Assembly: GCA_024405335.1 (NCBI GenBank)
Contig: JAKSOX010000144.1
Coordinates: forward strand, 1-5,360
DNA length: 5,360 nt
Direction of reading: 5' to 3'
Source of the DNA: Kiritimatiellia bacterium
Lineage (GTDB): Bacteria; Verrucomicrobiota; Kiritimatiellia; RFP12; UBA1067
Shown here: one piece after another, positions 1 through 5,360 of the stretch
Numbering within the stretch: position 1 is the first letter of the stretch
Layout: each line of letters starts with the position of its first letter
Translations under genes and position numbers: made by a program
Notes under the pieces: model-generated
Told to the model about the DNA's origin: nothing
What the model saw: the letters and a program-made list of their open reading frames with translations, nothing else
The model's database searches: none

Positions 1-860
1 CGCTTTTGGGCGGCGTCGGCGATTTTCGCGGCTTCCGCGGCGATTTCCGCCATCGCCTTTTCCTTCTGCTGCTTGAAATCCCGCTTCTCCGCCTCGAACG
101 CCTCGCGCTCGTTCTTGAGCGTCTGGCGCTCTTCGGCGAGTTTGCGGCGTTCTTCGGCGAGCGAACTGCGGGCGTCCTCCAGCGCCTGGCGCTCCTGGAT
201 GAGAGCGCGCGCGGCGACGTCGCGGCGCTCTTCTTCGGCTTCCGCCGCCGTGTTCTTCGCTTCGGCGGGCGCGGACGGCTCGAGCGGCACGCCGCCCACC
301 TCTTCTTCTTCCGGTTCCGCAACGACCGGCACGGCGACCGTTCCTGGCGAACGGCGCGTGACGATCGCGAACGCGAGCGCCACGAGCAAAACGAACGACA
401 GCGCCGACAGCAGCCACACGGGCAACGACGACCGCAAACGCGGCGCGGCGGACGGTTTTTCCGCGTCCGCTTCGCCGAACCCCGGGAACTCGACGTGCGG
501 CGTCGATTTGGCGGCGGGCGGCGGTTCCATCCGTTCCGAAATGAGCGTCGCCGCCGCGTCGGGGAACTTCTCGGCCAACCGTTCGGCGAAATACCGCCGC
601 GCCCCCGCGTCGTCGTCGTTGCGGGCGACGTACTTCATGTCGTCCGGACCCATCTCGGCCTCGACCTCCGACACGTAGGTCTTGTATTTGGCCTCGGTCA
701 CCTCGTCCGCGAACACCTTGCAGTAGAACGCCAGCGCCACGTACTGCTTCGCGCCGTAGGGCGCGTTGGTGAAGTAGAGGTTCAGCTTGGGGTCCTTCAT
801 GCACTGGGCCCAGGCGTGCTTGATTTTCCACTCGGGGATGACTTCGACTTCTTCCGCCAT
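1..860 (-). CDS. Membrane-anchored coiled-coil protein of unknown function (C-terminus cut by window edge)
   Basis: I do not recognise this protein. The reading frame is open from an ATG at 858-860 to base 1 with no stop, giving 286 visible residues of a longer protein. Residues 1-140 are soluble and mixed in charge, starting MAEEVEVIPEWKIKHAWAQC. Residues 146-168 form one strong hydrophobic helix followed by RR, consistent with a single membrane span. Residues 183-210 are rich in Glu, Pro and Ala, and from about 203 to the edge the chain is dominated by Glu, Arg, Lys, Gln and Ala (EERRKLAEERQTLKNEREAF), a likely long coiled coil. The start is fixed by AAAGGAGG six bases upstream. It begins 23 bases after the transporter stop with no promoter between, so the two are probably co-transcribed. 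The topology could suit a structural or scaffold protein, but no function should be assigned. Confidence 0.85.
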   Translation of the reverse strand, partial: MAEEVEVIPEWKIKHAWAQCMKDPKLNLYFTNAPYGAKQYVALAFYCKVFADEVTEAKYKTYVSEVEAEMGPDDMKYVARNDDDAGARRYFAERLAEKFPDAAATLISERMEPPPAAKSTPHVEFPGFGEADAEKPSAAPRLRSSLPVWLLSALSFVLLVALAFAIVTRRSPGTVAVPVVAEPEEEEVGGVPLEPSAPAEAKNTAAEAEEERRDVAARALIQERQALEDARSSLAEERRKLAEERQTLKNEREAFEAEKRDFKQQKEKAMAEIAAEAAKIADAAQK

Positions 861-866
861 GACGCG

Positions 867-874
867 CCTCCTTT
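867..874 (-). promoter_or_regulatory. Strong Shine-Dalgarno sequence of the coiled-coil protein gene
   Basis: AAAGGAGG on the minus strand, six bases before the ATG at 858-860. It is the closest match to the 16S anti-Shine-Dalgarno sequence in the window and settles the start of the edge-truncated gene. Confidence 0.8.
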
Positions 875-883
875 CCGGAAAAA

Positions 884-1912
884 TCAACCGCCCGCCAGCA
901 CCAGCAGCGCCAGCCCCGCCACGAACAGCACGAGCATCGCGGCGTTGAGCGCGTGGGACGCCTTGGGCGCGCCCGCGAACTCCTTCCACACGAGAATGCC
1001 CCACAGCGCCGAGACGAGCGTGGCGCCCTGGCCGAGCGCGTAGGAAATCGCCTTGCCCGCCGCGCCGGCGGTCACGAACGACAGCAGCGTGCCGAGCCCC
1101 CAGATGGCGCCGCCGAGCGCCCCCACGAGATGGATCGGGAAACCGCCCTTGAAGTAGCTGCCCGGCGGCACGGGTTCGCCGGAAACCGGCTTCTTCATGG
1201 CGATCGTGTTCCACACGAAGTTGGACAGGAAAATGCCCGCGGAAAACACGAAGAAGCCGGTGTACGGCGTCATCATTCCCGCGCGCGGCGCCACCGCGCC
1301 GTCCATGAACGTCATGTCCACCACCTTGTTCACGAGCGGCGAGAACCACATCATGAGCAGGCCCGCGAAGATCGCCAGCACGAGCCCCTTCTTCGTGGCG
1401 GACGCGTCCGCCGCCGCGCCGGCCGCCTTCTGCTTCCGCTTGAACGCGAGCGCGTTGCACACGATGGACGTGACGATCAGCGCGAGCCCCGCGGCGATGA
1501 GCGCGAGCGTCCCCTTGCCGTCCTGCAGGTAGTTGAACACCGTGCCGCCCACGAGCGCCAGCCCCACGCCCACGGGAAACGCCACGCTCATGCCGGCCAC
1601 GGCGATCGCCGCCGAAAGGAGGATGTTCGAAAGGTTGAACACGACGCCCGCCGCGAACGGCCACCACCAGTTCGGCCCGCAGGACGCCTTGAGGTTCGCG
1701 AGGAACCCCCACTCGGGATTCTTGCCCGCGCTGCCGATCGTGAGCCCCGCCGCCAGCGAGAACAGCAGCAGCCCTACCACGTAGTCCCAGTAGAACAATT
1801 CGTAGCGCCAGCTTTTGCCGGCGAGCTTCTGGGTGTTGCCCCAGCTGCCCCAGCAGAACATGCACACCACGCAGAACACGACGGCCAACGCGTAATTGTC
1901 GCAAAAATACAT
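884..1912 (-). CDS. GRP/ureide-permease-like transporter, DMT superfamily
   Basis: This is a 342-residue inner-membrane carrier with about ten hydrophobic helices, near residues 6-24, 43-62, 82-104, 107-128, 133-154, 175-195, 216-236, 259-280, 287-308 and 320-340. The two-times-five layout is typical of the drug/metabolite transporter superfamily. The N-terminal WGSWGNTQKL followed by the ELFYWDY stretch, and the central GMSVAFPVGVGLAL, match from memory the bacterial GRP sugar-transporter/ureide-permease group. The substrate (a sugar, ureide or nucleobase-like compound) cannot be read from sequence. A hydrophilic Lys/Ala-rich loop (157-175) separates the halves. The frame extends upstream to a TTG at 1967-1969, but that codon lies in the promoter -35 box. 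The ATG at 1910-1912 has AAGGAG six bases before it and begins at the first helix, so it is preferred. It has its own promoter and is probably co-transcribed with the coiled-coil gene after it. Confidence 0.88.
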   Translation of the reverse strand: MYFCDNYALAVVFCVVCMFCWGSWGNTQKLAGKSWRYELFYWDYVVGLLLFSLAAGLTIGSAGKNPEWGFLANLKASCGPNWWWPFAAGVVFNLSNILLSAAIAVAGMSVAFPVGVGLALVGGTVFNYLQDGKGTLALIAAGLALIVTSIVCNALAFKRKQKAAGAAADASATKKGLVLAIFAGLLMMWFSPLVNKVVDMTFMDGAVAPRAGMMTPYTGFFVFSAGIFLSNFVWNTIAMKKPVSGEPVPPGSYFKGGFPIHLVGALGGAIWGLGTLLSFVTAGAAGKAISYALGQGATLVSALWGILVWKEFAGAPKASHALNAAMLVLFVAGLALLVLAGG

Positions 1913-1918
1913 GACGGT

Positions 1919-1924
1919 CTCCTT
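1919..1924 (-). promoter_or_regulatory. Ribosome binding site deciding the transporter start
   Basis: AAGGAG on the minus strand, six bases before the ATG at 1910-1912. It supports the short transporter form over the upstream TTG at 1967-1969, which overlaps the promoter. Confidence 0.75.
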
Positions 1925-1939
1925 CTTGTGTTTGGCGGA

Positions 1940-1969
1940 ATTGTACCACGTTTCGCCGGGAAACGGCAA
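1940..1969 (-). promoter_or_regulatory. Sigma70-type promoter of the transporter operon
   Basis: On the minus strand, TTGCCG (1964-1969) is followed after 18 bases by TACAAT (1940-1945). These match four of six bases of the -35 consensus and five of six of the -10 consensus. The -35 box begins one base after the TGA of the deacetylase gene. Transcription would start near 1933, leaving a leader of only about 20 bases that carries the AAGGAG site. The same architecture recurs before the deacetylase gene. It stands out as an AT-richer patch in GC-rich DNA. Confidence 0.65.
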
Positions 1970-1970
1970 C

Positions 1971-2732
1971 TCAGCGGATGCCCGGAACGGCGTACGGCGC
2001 GAGAACGCCGCCGGGAATCGGGCGGCCGTCGAACGTGGTGAACGTCTCGGCGAAACCGACTTTCGCCTGGCGGCCGCGCATCTCGGCGCGTTTGCGGTTG
2101 TCGCTTTCGAGCTGGCCGCCCCAGCTTTGGCATTCGTATTTGGAAAGCATTTCGATCTTGTTCGAAATCGTCGAGGTGACGTCGATCCAGTACAGCGGCC
2201 GGTAGTTGGCGGTCTGCTCCGTCATCACCTCGTAGAAGTAGCGCTCGGGCCGGATTTCGCCGCACGTGCGGGCGAGCGCGTGCGCCGTGACGGCGGCTGC
2301 CTGCACGTGGTCCGAGTGGGCGTCCACCGGCCAGTGCGTGAACACGGCGCGCGGCTTGAGCGCGCGCAAAAGCGCCGCCAGCTGGTCCACGGACTTCGCG
2401 CCGGCGCAGGCGTCGCCGTCGATTTCCGACAGGAAATGCGGCGTGGCGCCCAGATACGCGCAGGCGCGCTGCTCTTCGGCCGTGCGCCGCTTGGCGGTGG
2501 AGCCGTCCTTGAGCCCCGCGGGGCCGAGTCCCAACTCGCCGCGCGTGAGATCCACCACGTGGAGATCGTACTTGCCGCGCAGCAGAAACGCCGTGGCCCC
2601 GAATCCTTCCGTGTCGTCAGGATGCGCGCACACGAACACCAGGTTTTCCTTCGCCGGCTTCGCTTCCGCCGGTTTTTCCGCGACTGCGGCACCCGCCGCC
2701 AACAACGCCGCCAACGCCACTTCGATTTTCAT
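1971..2732 (-). CDS. PIG-L/LmbE-family deacetylase, probably exported
   Basis: This is a 253-residue zinc-dependent de-N-acetylase of the PIG-L/LmbE family, which removes acetyl groups from GlcNAc-type sugars or related amides. The family motif AHPDD is at residues 36-40 and HSDH at 139-142. By analogy with MshB, H37, D40 and H142 would bind zinc and D39 would be the general base. TRGELG (63-68) and THWPVDAH (132-139) fit the family's conserved strands. Residues 1-18 (MKIEVALAALLAAGAAVA) look like a short signal peptide with AVA before the cut, though the n-region has only one lysine. Export to the periplasm is therefore likely but not certain. The start is the ATG at 2730-2732 with AGAAAGG six bases upstream; a GTG at 2763-2765 in frame would bury the signal peptide. 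The gene has its own promoter. Its substrate is unknown, and nothing nearby suggests mycothiol, bacillithiol or antibiotic synthesis. Confidence 0.9.
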   Translation of the reverse strand: MKIEVALAALLAAGAAVAEKPAEAKPAKENLVFVCAHPDDTEGFGATAFLLRGKYDLHVVDLTRGELGLGPAGLKDGSTAKRRTAEEQRACAYLGATPHFLSEIDGDACAGAKSVDQLAALLRALKPRAVFTHWPVDAHSDHVQAAAVTAHALARTCGEIRPERYFYEVMTEQTANYRPLYWIDVTSTISNKIEMLSKYECQSWGGQLESDNRKRAEMRGRQAKVGFAETFTTFDGRPIPGGVLAPYAVPGIR

Positions 2733-2738
2733 GCCACG

Positions 2739-2745
2739 CCTTTCT
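2739..2745 (-). promoter_or_regulatory. Ribosome binding site deciding the deacetylase start
   Basis: AGAAAGG on the minus strand, six bases before the ATG at 2730-2732. It favours this ATG, which puts the signal peptide at the very N-terminus, over the in-frame GTG at 2763-2765. Confidence 0.6.
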
Positions 2746-2824
2746 TTTGCCAGTTGGAACTCCACGAAAACGCGAGCGGCCTTTCGCCCGGACCACGGGC
2801 GGCGCCACCACGTTTAATGGCCCA

Positions 2825-2854
2825 ATTGTACACGATGTGCCCGTGGCACGTCAA
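2825..2854 (-). promoter_or_regulatory. Sigma70-type promoter of the deacetylase gene
   Basis: On the minus strand, TTGACG (2849-2854) is followed after 18 bases by TACAAT (2825-2830), each five of six matches to consensus. The -35 box starts five bases after the stop codon of the effector gene. A start near 2818 would give a leader of about 86 bases before the ATG at 2730-2732, much longer than the transporter's. The spacer contains a perfect 5-bp inverted repeat with a 3-base centre (2837-2849), a possible operator. No convincing terminator separates it from the effector gene, so read-through may also feed the deacetylase gene. Confidence 0.7.
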
Positions 2855-2859
2855 CTGGA

Positions 2860-4809
2860 TCAAGAGCTCACGAATTTCGCGCCGCCCTTGTAGGCGGAAT
2901 GGAAAAGTCCTCCGGGGTCTTCGCCCATGCGCTCGACGTTCCCGTCGTTTTTGTACGTCTTGTAGCCGCCGAGGCCGGTGTTGCGCTCCTGGACTTCCAG
3001 ATTGCCCGACCCCACCACGAGATCGCGGAAAATGCGCGACTGTTCGGGCGTCAGTTTCTGCCCCGGCTCCGGAATCGGCATGTGCCGGTCGATGAGCGTC
3101 GCGAGGAATTTCGCCTCCGCGTCGTTCTGCCCCGTGCGGTCCTTCCCGCTCTTGCAGTTGAAACTCGGCACGTCGCCGATCAGATGCGCCAGCACCACGA
3201 TGCGGCTCGACGCCTTGTAGAGATCGGTCTTGACGTGCTGGGATTTCTTGTCGGCCAGAATGCGTTCCACGTCCGACATCAGGCGCTTGACCACGTCCGC
3301 CGTGTAGTCGTCGACGCCGTCGCGGCGCAAAAACGCCCCGACGTGCTCGCGGAGCGCGGGCAGCGCCTCGCGGTTCAGCTGGTCCTGCAGGCCGTAGCTG
3401 CCGAACACGCCGCCGATGCCGCCGTGGCCGAATTCGTTCACGGTGAAATTGAACATCGTGAAATGCGGCTTGACGAAAACGGTCCGCCCGTCGTCCATCC
3501 GCACTTCGATCGGTTCGGGGTCGGCGTTGATGGCGCGGAACGCGTCCCGCTGGTCGCGCACCATCCCCTTTTCCTTGTTGAGGCTGCCGATCGTCAAAGG
3601 CGAAAGCAGCGACACGTTCATCACGTTGAACGAAATCGGGTTGTCGCGCGTGCCGGCGCCGTGGCCGCCACGCAGCAGTTCCTCGCTGCGGGAAAGGAAC
3701 GCGGCCTTCGCCAGGCCCTTGGCGCGTTGGAGGGACGCCGTCCGGCGCGCGGGGTCGGAAAGTCCGAACGCCGAGCAGACGGCGTGGCGGACGGCGCTGA
3801 ACACCTTCTTCGGCCGCGAACCCGGCGTCTGCACCGTGAGTTCGGTTTTCCAGACGTTCGGCAGGTCGCTCGTCTTGCGGTCGCCGCTGGTGTGGCCGCC
3901 GGTGTCGGGATTGCCGTAGATCTGCCCGCCCAGGTTGCAGCCCGCCGTCATGTCGCTGACGAGCGTGAGCGGACCGTCGTTCGTGCGCGTTTCGCACGTG
4001 GTCCGGATGTTGGCCCAATACTCGCGCGTTTCCAGGTTGGCGGCGTGCGTCGCCAAGATGGCGCGCGCCAGCCGCTTGGCGGAAGGCAGCTCGACGCCCG
4101 GAAGGTTGCGTTTCGCCCAGTCGCAGACGTTCGCGGCGAACGCGGCGGCCACGTCCTTTTGCTTCTTCGGGAGAAAATCCTTCACGTTGGTGCAGACGCC
4201 GCGGTCGTCGTACCGCGGCGCCGCGGAAACGAAATCCCCCTCCGTCAGGCCGTCAAGCGCGTGGGGATTCACGCCGAACTGGCCTGCCAGCGTCAACTTG
4301 ATCGCCGAAAGCCAGCCGCCGAGCAAACGGTTCACGCTCTCCGCGCGAAGCGGATGGACGTTCCGGACGTCGACGCGCGGCCCGGCGGCGATTTCGGGAC
4401 GCCCGACGCCGCCCGACTTCAATTCGCGCAATTCGTTTTCGGCGTGGGCGAGCGCCGCGCGGATCATCTTCGGATTCAGCTTGAGCGCCTTGGCGCGCGC
4501 GCGCTCGAAATCCATGCCGAACGCCGCCGTGAAGGCCCTGTTGACGCTCGTCATGCACTGGACGTCCGAAAGGTTGTTGCAACGGCTCATGAAATCGGAC
4601 CTGAGCGCGTTCTTGAAGGAGTCCAGCATCTCGCGGCCGTACGCCGCGCGCCGGCCCACGTTGAACAAACCGGCGAGCGCGTTCACGCCGCCGCGCGCTT
4701 TCGTCGTGGTGAGGCCAAGACCGTTCTCCGTCATCACGAGGTTCACGTTGTCGCTGCGGCCGACGTCGTGCGCGGCCGTCCTGAACACGTTGATGTTCAC
4801 GCCACCCAT
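2860..4809 (-). CDS. SopB/IpgD-like phosphoinositide phosphatase, candidate type III effector
   Basis: This 649-residue protein carries CKSGKDRTG at residues 552-560 (bases 3130-3156), a Cys-X5-Arg catalytic loop with nucleophile C552 and phosphate-binding R558. The string is the active-site signature of the type III effectors SopB/SigD and IpgD and is close to CKSAKDRT of mammalian inositol polyphosphate 4-phosphatases. Upstream, FNFTVNEFG (453-461) resembles the NFGVNE motif of the same family. Known members dephosphorylate phosphoinositides or inositol phosphates inside host cells. The likely catalytic region is about 390-620. Residues 1-36 are Asn/Thr/Val-rich, have few acidic residues and lack a hydrophobic signal peptide, as expected of a type III secretion signal. 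The protein is longer than SopB (about 560 residues), mainly through an N-terminal half I cannot assign. The ATG at 4807-4809 has AGAAAGGA seven bases upstream. It follows the chaperone gene by 22 bases, supporting an operon. Phosphatase family is confident; secretion and exact substrate are inferred. Confidence 0.88.
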   Translation of the reverse strand: MGGVNINVFRTAAHDVGRSDNVNLVMTENGLGLTTTKARGGVNALAGLFNVGRRAAYGREMLDSFKNALRSDFMSRCNNLSDVQCMTSVNRAFTAAFGMDFERARAKALKLNPKMIRAALAHAENELRELKSGGVGRPEIAAGPRVDVRNVHPLRAESVNRLLGGWLSAIKLTLAGQFGVNPHALDGLTEGDFVSAAPRYDDRGVCTNVKDFLPKKQKDVAAAFAANVCDWAKRNLPGVELPSAKRLARAILATHAANLETREYWANIRTTCETRTNDGPLTLVSDMTAGCNLGGQIYGNPDTGGHTSGDRKTSDLPNVWKTELTVQTPGSRPKKVFSAVRHAVCSAFGLSDPARRTASLQRAKGLAKAAFLSRSEELLRGGHGAGTRDNPISFNVMNVSLLSPLTIGSLNKEKGMVRDQRDAFRAINADPEPIEVRMDDGRTVFVKPHFTMFNFTVNEFGHGGIGGVFGSYGLQDQLNREALPALREHVGAFLRRDGVDDYTADVVKRLMSDVERILADKKSQHVKTDLYKASSRIVVLAHLIGDVPSFNCKSGKDRTGQNDAEAKFLATLIDRHMPIPEPGQKLTPEQSRIFRDLVVGSGNLEVQERNTGLGGYKTYKNDGNVERMGEDPGGLFHSAYKGGAKFVSS

Positions 4810-4831
4810 GGCAAGTTCCTTTCTCCGCCCG

Positions 4832-5335
4832 TCAAACGGAAATCAGGTTTTCGGCGGCGGCGTTCGCGTCGCCGTCCGCGGCCCCGCCTGCCGGCGGAAA
4901 CGCATCGTCGTCGTCTTCCTCCTCCTCGGCGGCGGCGGCCTCCTCCACGAGACGCATCACGTGCAGCCGCCAGGCCTCGGCCGCCGGCAGGAAATTGTCG
5001 AACGCGGTGCCGAGCCCTTCGGCGGTGAGTCCGTCCGCCTTGAGCACGTACTGGTATACGACCTCGCCCAGCCCTTCGTTCAGGGCGAGCAGCCCGCCCG
5101 ACGTCGCGGCCTGGCCGAAATTGGCGGCCATCAGCTTCGCGTACACGTGGCCGCGCACGTCGTCCGCCACGCGCCCGAGCGTGGCCGTGAGCACCACGTC
5201 GCCCGCCGCCTCGCGGCACTGCACGTGCAAAATGCCGTTTTCGAGCGGAAACGCGCAGGCGCCGTCGGCGTCGAAATCAAAAGCGGGAAGTCCGCGCTGC
5301 GCGGACAGCTCGTCGAAAAGTACTTTTGCGTCCAT
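4832..5335 (-). CDS. CesT/Tir-family type III secretion chaperone
   Basis: This is a small, strongly acidic protein of 167 residues from the ATG at 5333-5335. Residues 5-125 follow the CesT/SigE-type chaperone pattern: an N-terminal helix (LFDELSAQRGLP), a strand region with a central acidic turn (FDFDADGACAF), further strands (ILHVQC, VVLTATLG), a helix with MAANFG, then LLALNEGLGEVVYQYVL and a last helix ending in AEAWR. Such chaperones form dimers in the cytosol and hold the N-terminal region of one effector ready for export. The client here is very likely the phosphatase encoded 22 bases downstream. Residues after about 130 form an unusual tail with EEAAAAEEEEDDDD and then Ala/Gly-rich sequence, beyond the normal domain end. 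The frame also allows an ATG at 5348-5350 (172 residues). GGAG at 5344-5347, nine bases before the inner ATG, favours the shorter form, but the window ends too soon to exclude the longer one. Confidence 0.82.
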   Translation of the reverse strand: MDAKVLFDELSAQRGLPAFDFDADGACAFPLENGILHVQCREAAGDVVLTATLGRVADDVRGHVYAKLMAANFGQAATSGGLLALNEGLGEVVYQYVLKADGLTAEGLGTAFDNFLPAAEAWRLHVMRLVEEAAAAEEEEDDDDAFPPAGGAADGDANAAAENLISV

Positions 5336-5343
5336 GTCGTTCA

Positions 5344-5347
5344 TCTC
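5344..5347 (-). promoter_or_regulatory. Likely ribosome binding site of the chaperone gene
   Basis: GGAG on the minus strand, nine bases before the ATG at 5333-5335. It overlaps the alternative upstream ATG at 5348-5350, for which no Shine-Dalgarno sequence is visible in the ten bases left in the window. Confidence 0.45.
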
Positions 5348-5360
5348 CATGTGGTTGTTC

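Noticed and set aside
872..886. TTTCCGGAAA palindrome and the nearby T run after the transporter stop as a terminator or operator
   Set aside because: The T run is not preceded by a GC-rich stem, and the palindrome overlaps the Shine-Dalgarno sequence of the next gene. It is more simply a short intergenic junction.
2793..2846. Inverted repeat CCACGGGC/GCCCGTGG as a terminator for the effector gene
   Set aside because: The arms are 38 bases apart, one lies inside the promoter spacer, and no run of T follows. GC-rich 8-mers of this kind are likely by chance here.
953..3095. Two long plus-strand open frames (953-2041 and 1896-3095)
   Set aside because: Their translations are Arg/His/Glu-rich and lie antisense to the transporter and deacetylase, which are well supported. 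They have no plausible domains.
2729..4018. A 429-codon minus-strand frame inside the effector gene
   Set aside because: It is an out-of-frame shadow: an Arg/Pro/Gly-rich translation that overlaps the phosphatase frame containing the intact active site.
2860..4809. Protein tyrosine phosphatase effector (YopH/SptP type)
   Set aside because: A CX5R loop is shared, but CKSGKDRTG with flanking NEFG fits the SopB/inositol 4-phosphatase group. The HCxAGxGR signature of tyrosine phosphatases is absent.
2899..5028. A 709-codon open frame on the plus strand, antisense to the effector and chaperone
   Set aside because: Its translation is dominated by Arg, His, Val and Ala with no recognisable motif, as expected of a mirror frame in GC-rich DNA. 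The opposite strand has a clear catalytic motif, ribosome binding sites and a family match.

Overview
The window is a GC-rich bacterial segment (roughly two thirds G+C by eye). All five supportable protein genes lie on the minus strand, so they read from the right-hand end towards base 1. The strongest content is a two-gene unit at the right: a small acidic CesT/Tir-type type III secretion chaperone (4832-5335), followed 22 bases later by a 649-residue protein (2860-4809). That protein carries CKSGKDRTG, the exact active-site signature of SopB/SigD/IpgD phosphoinositide phosphatase effectors. Chaperone plus adjacent client is the standard arrangement for type III effectors, so the pair is best read as an injected phosphoinositide phosphatase and its dedicated export chaperone.

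Left of the effector come a predicted exported PIG-L/LmbE-family zinc deacetylase (1971-2732), a ten-helix GRP/ureide-permease-like transporter of the drug/metabolite transporter superfamily (884-1912), and a membrane-anchored coiled-coil protein of unknown function that runs off the left edge (1-860). The deacetylase and the transporter each have their own near-consensus sigma70-type promoter, TTGxCG-N18-TACAATT, starting only one to five bases after the stop codon of the gene before. The coiled-coil gene follows the transporter by 23 bases with a strong Shine-Dalgarno sequence and is probably co-transcribed with it. The window therefore looks like three transcription units: chaperone-effector, deacetylase, and transporter plus coiled-coil protein.

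Organism: nothing here fixes the taxon. The high G+C and a SopB-like effector outside any recognisable enterobacterial context argue against Salmonella or Shigella. The transporter resembles, from memory, proteins of Bacteroidota and PVC-group bacteria. A host-associated member of the PVC group (Kiritimatiellota, Lentisphaerota or Verrucomicrobiota) is my best guess, held with low confidence. No type III apparatus genes, mobile elements, tRNA or rRNA genes, or CRISPR repeats are visible. The only non-coding gap above 100 bases is 2733-2859, which holds the deacetylase promoter and leader.
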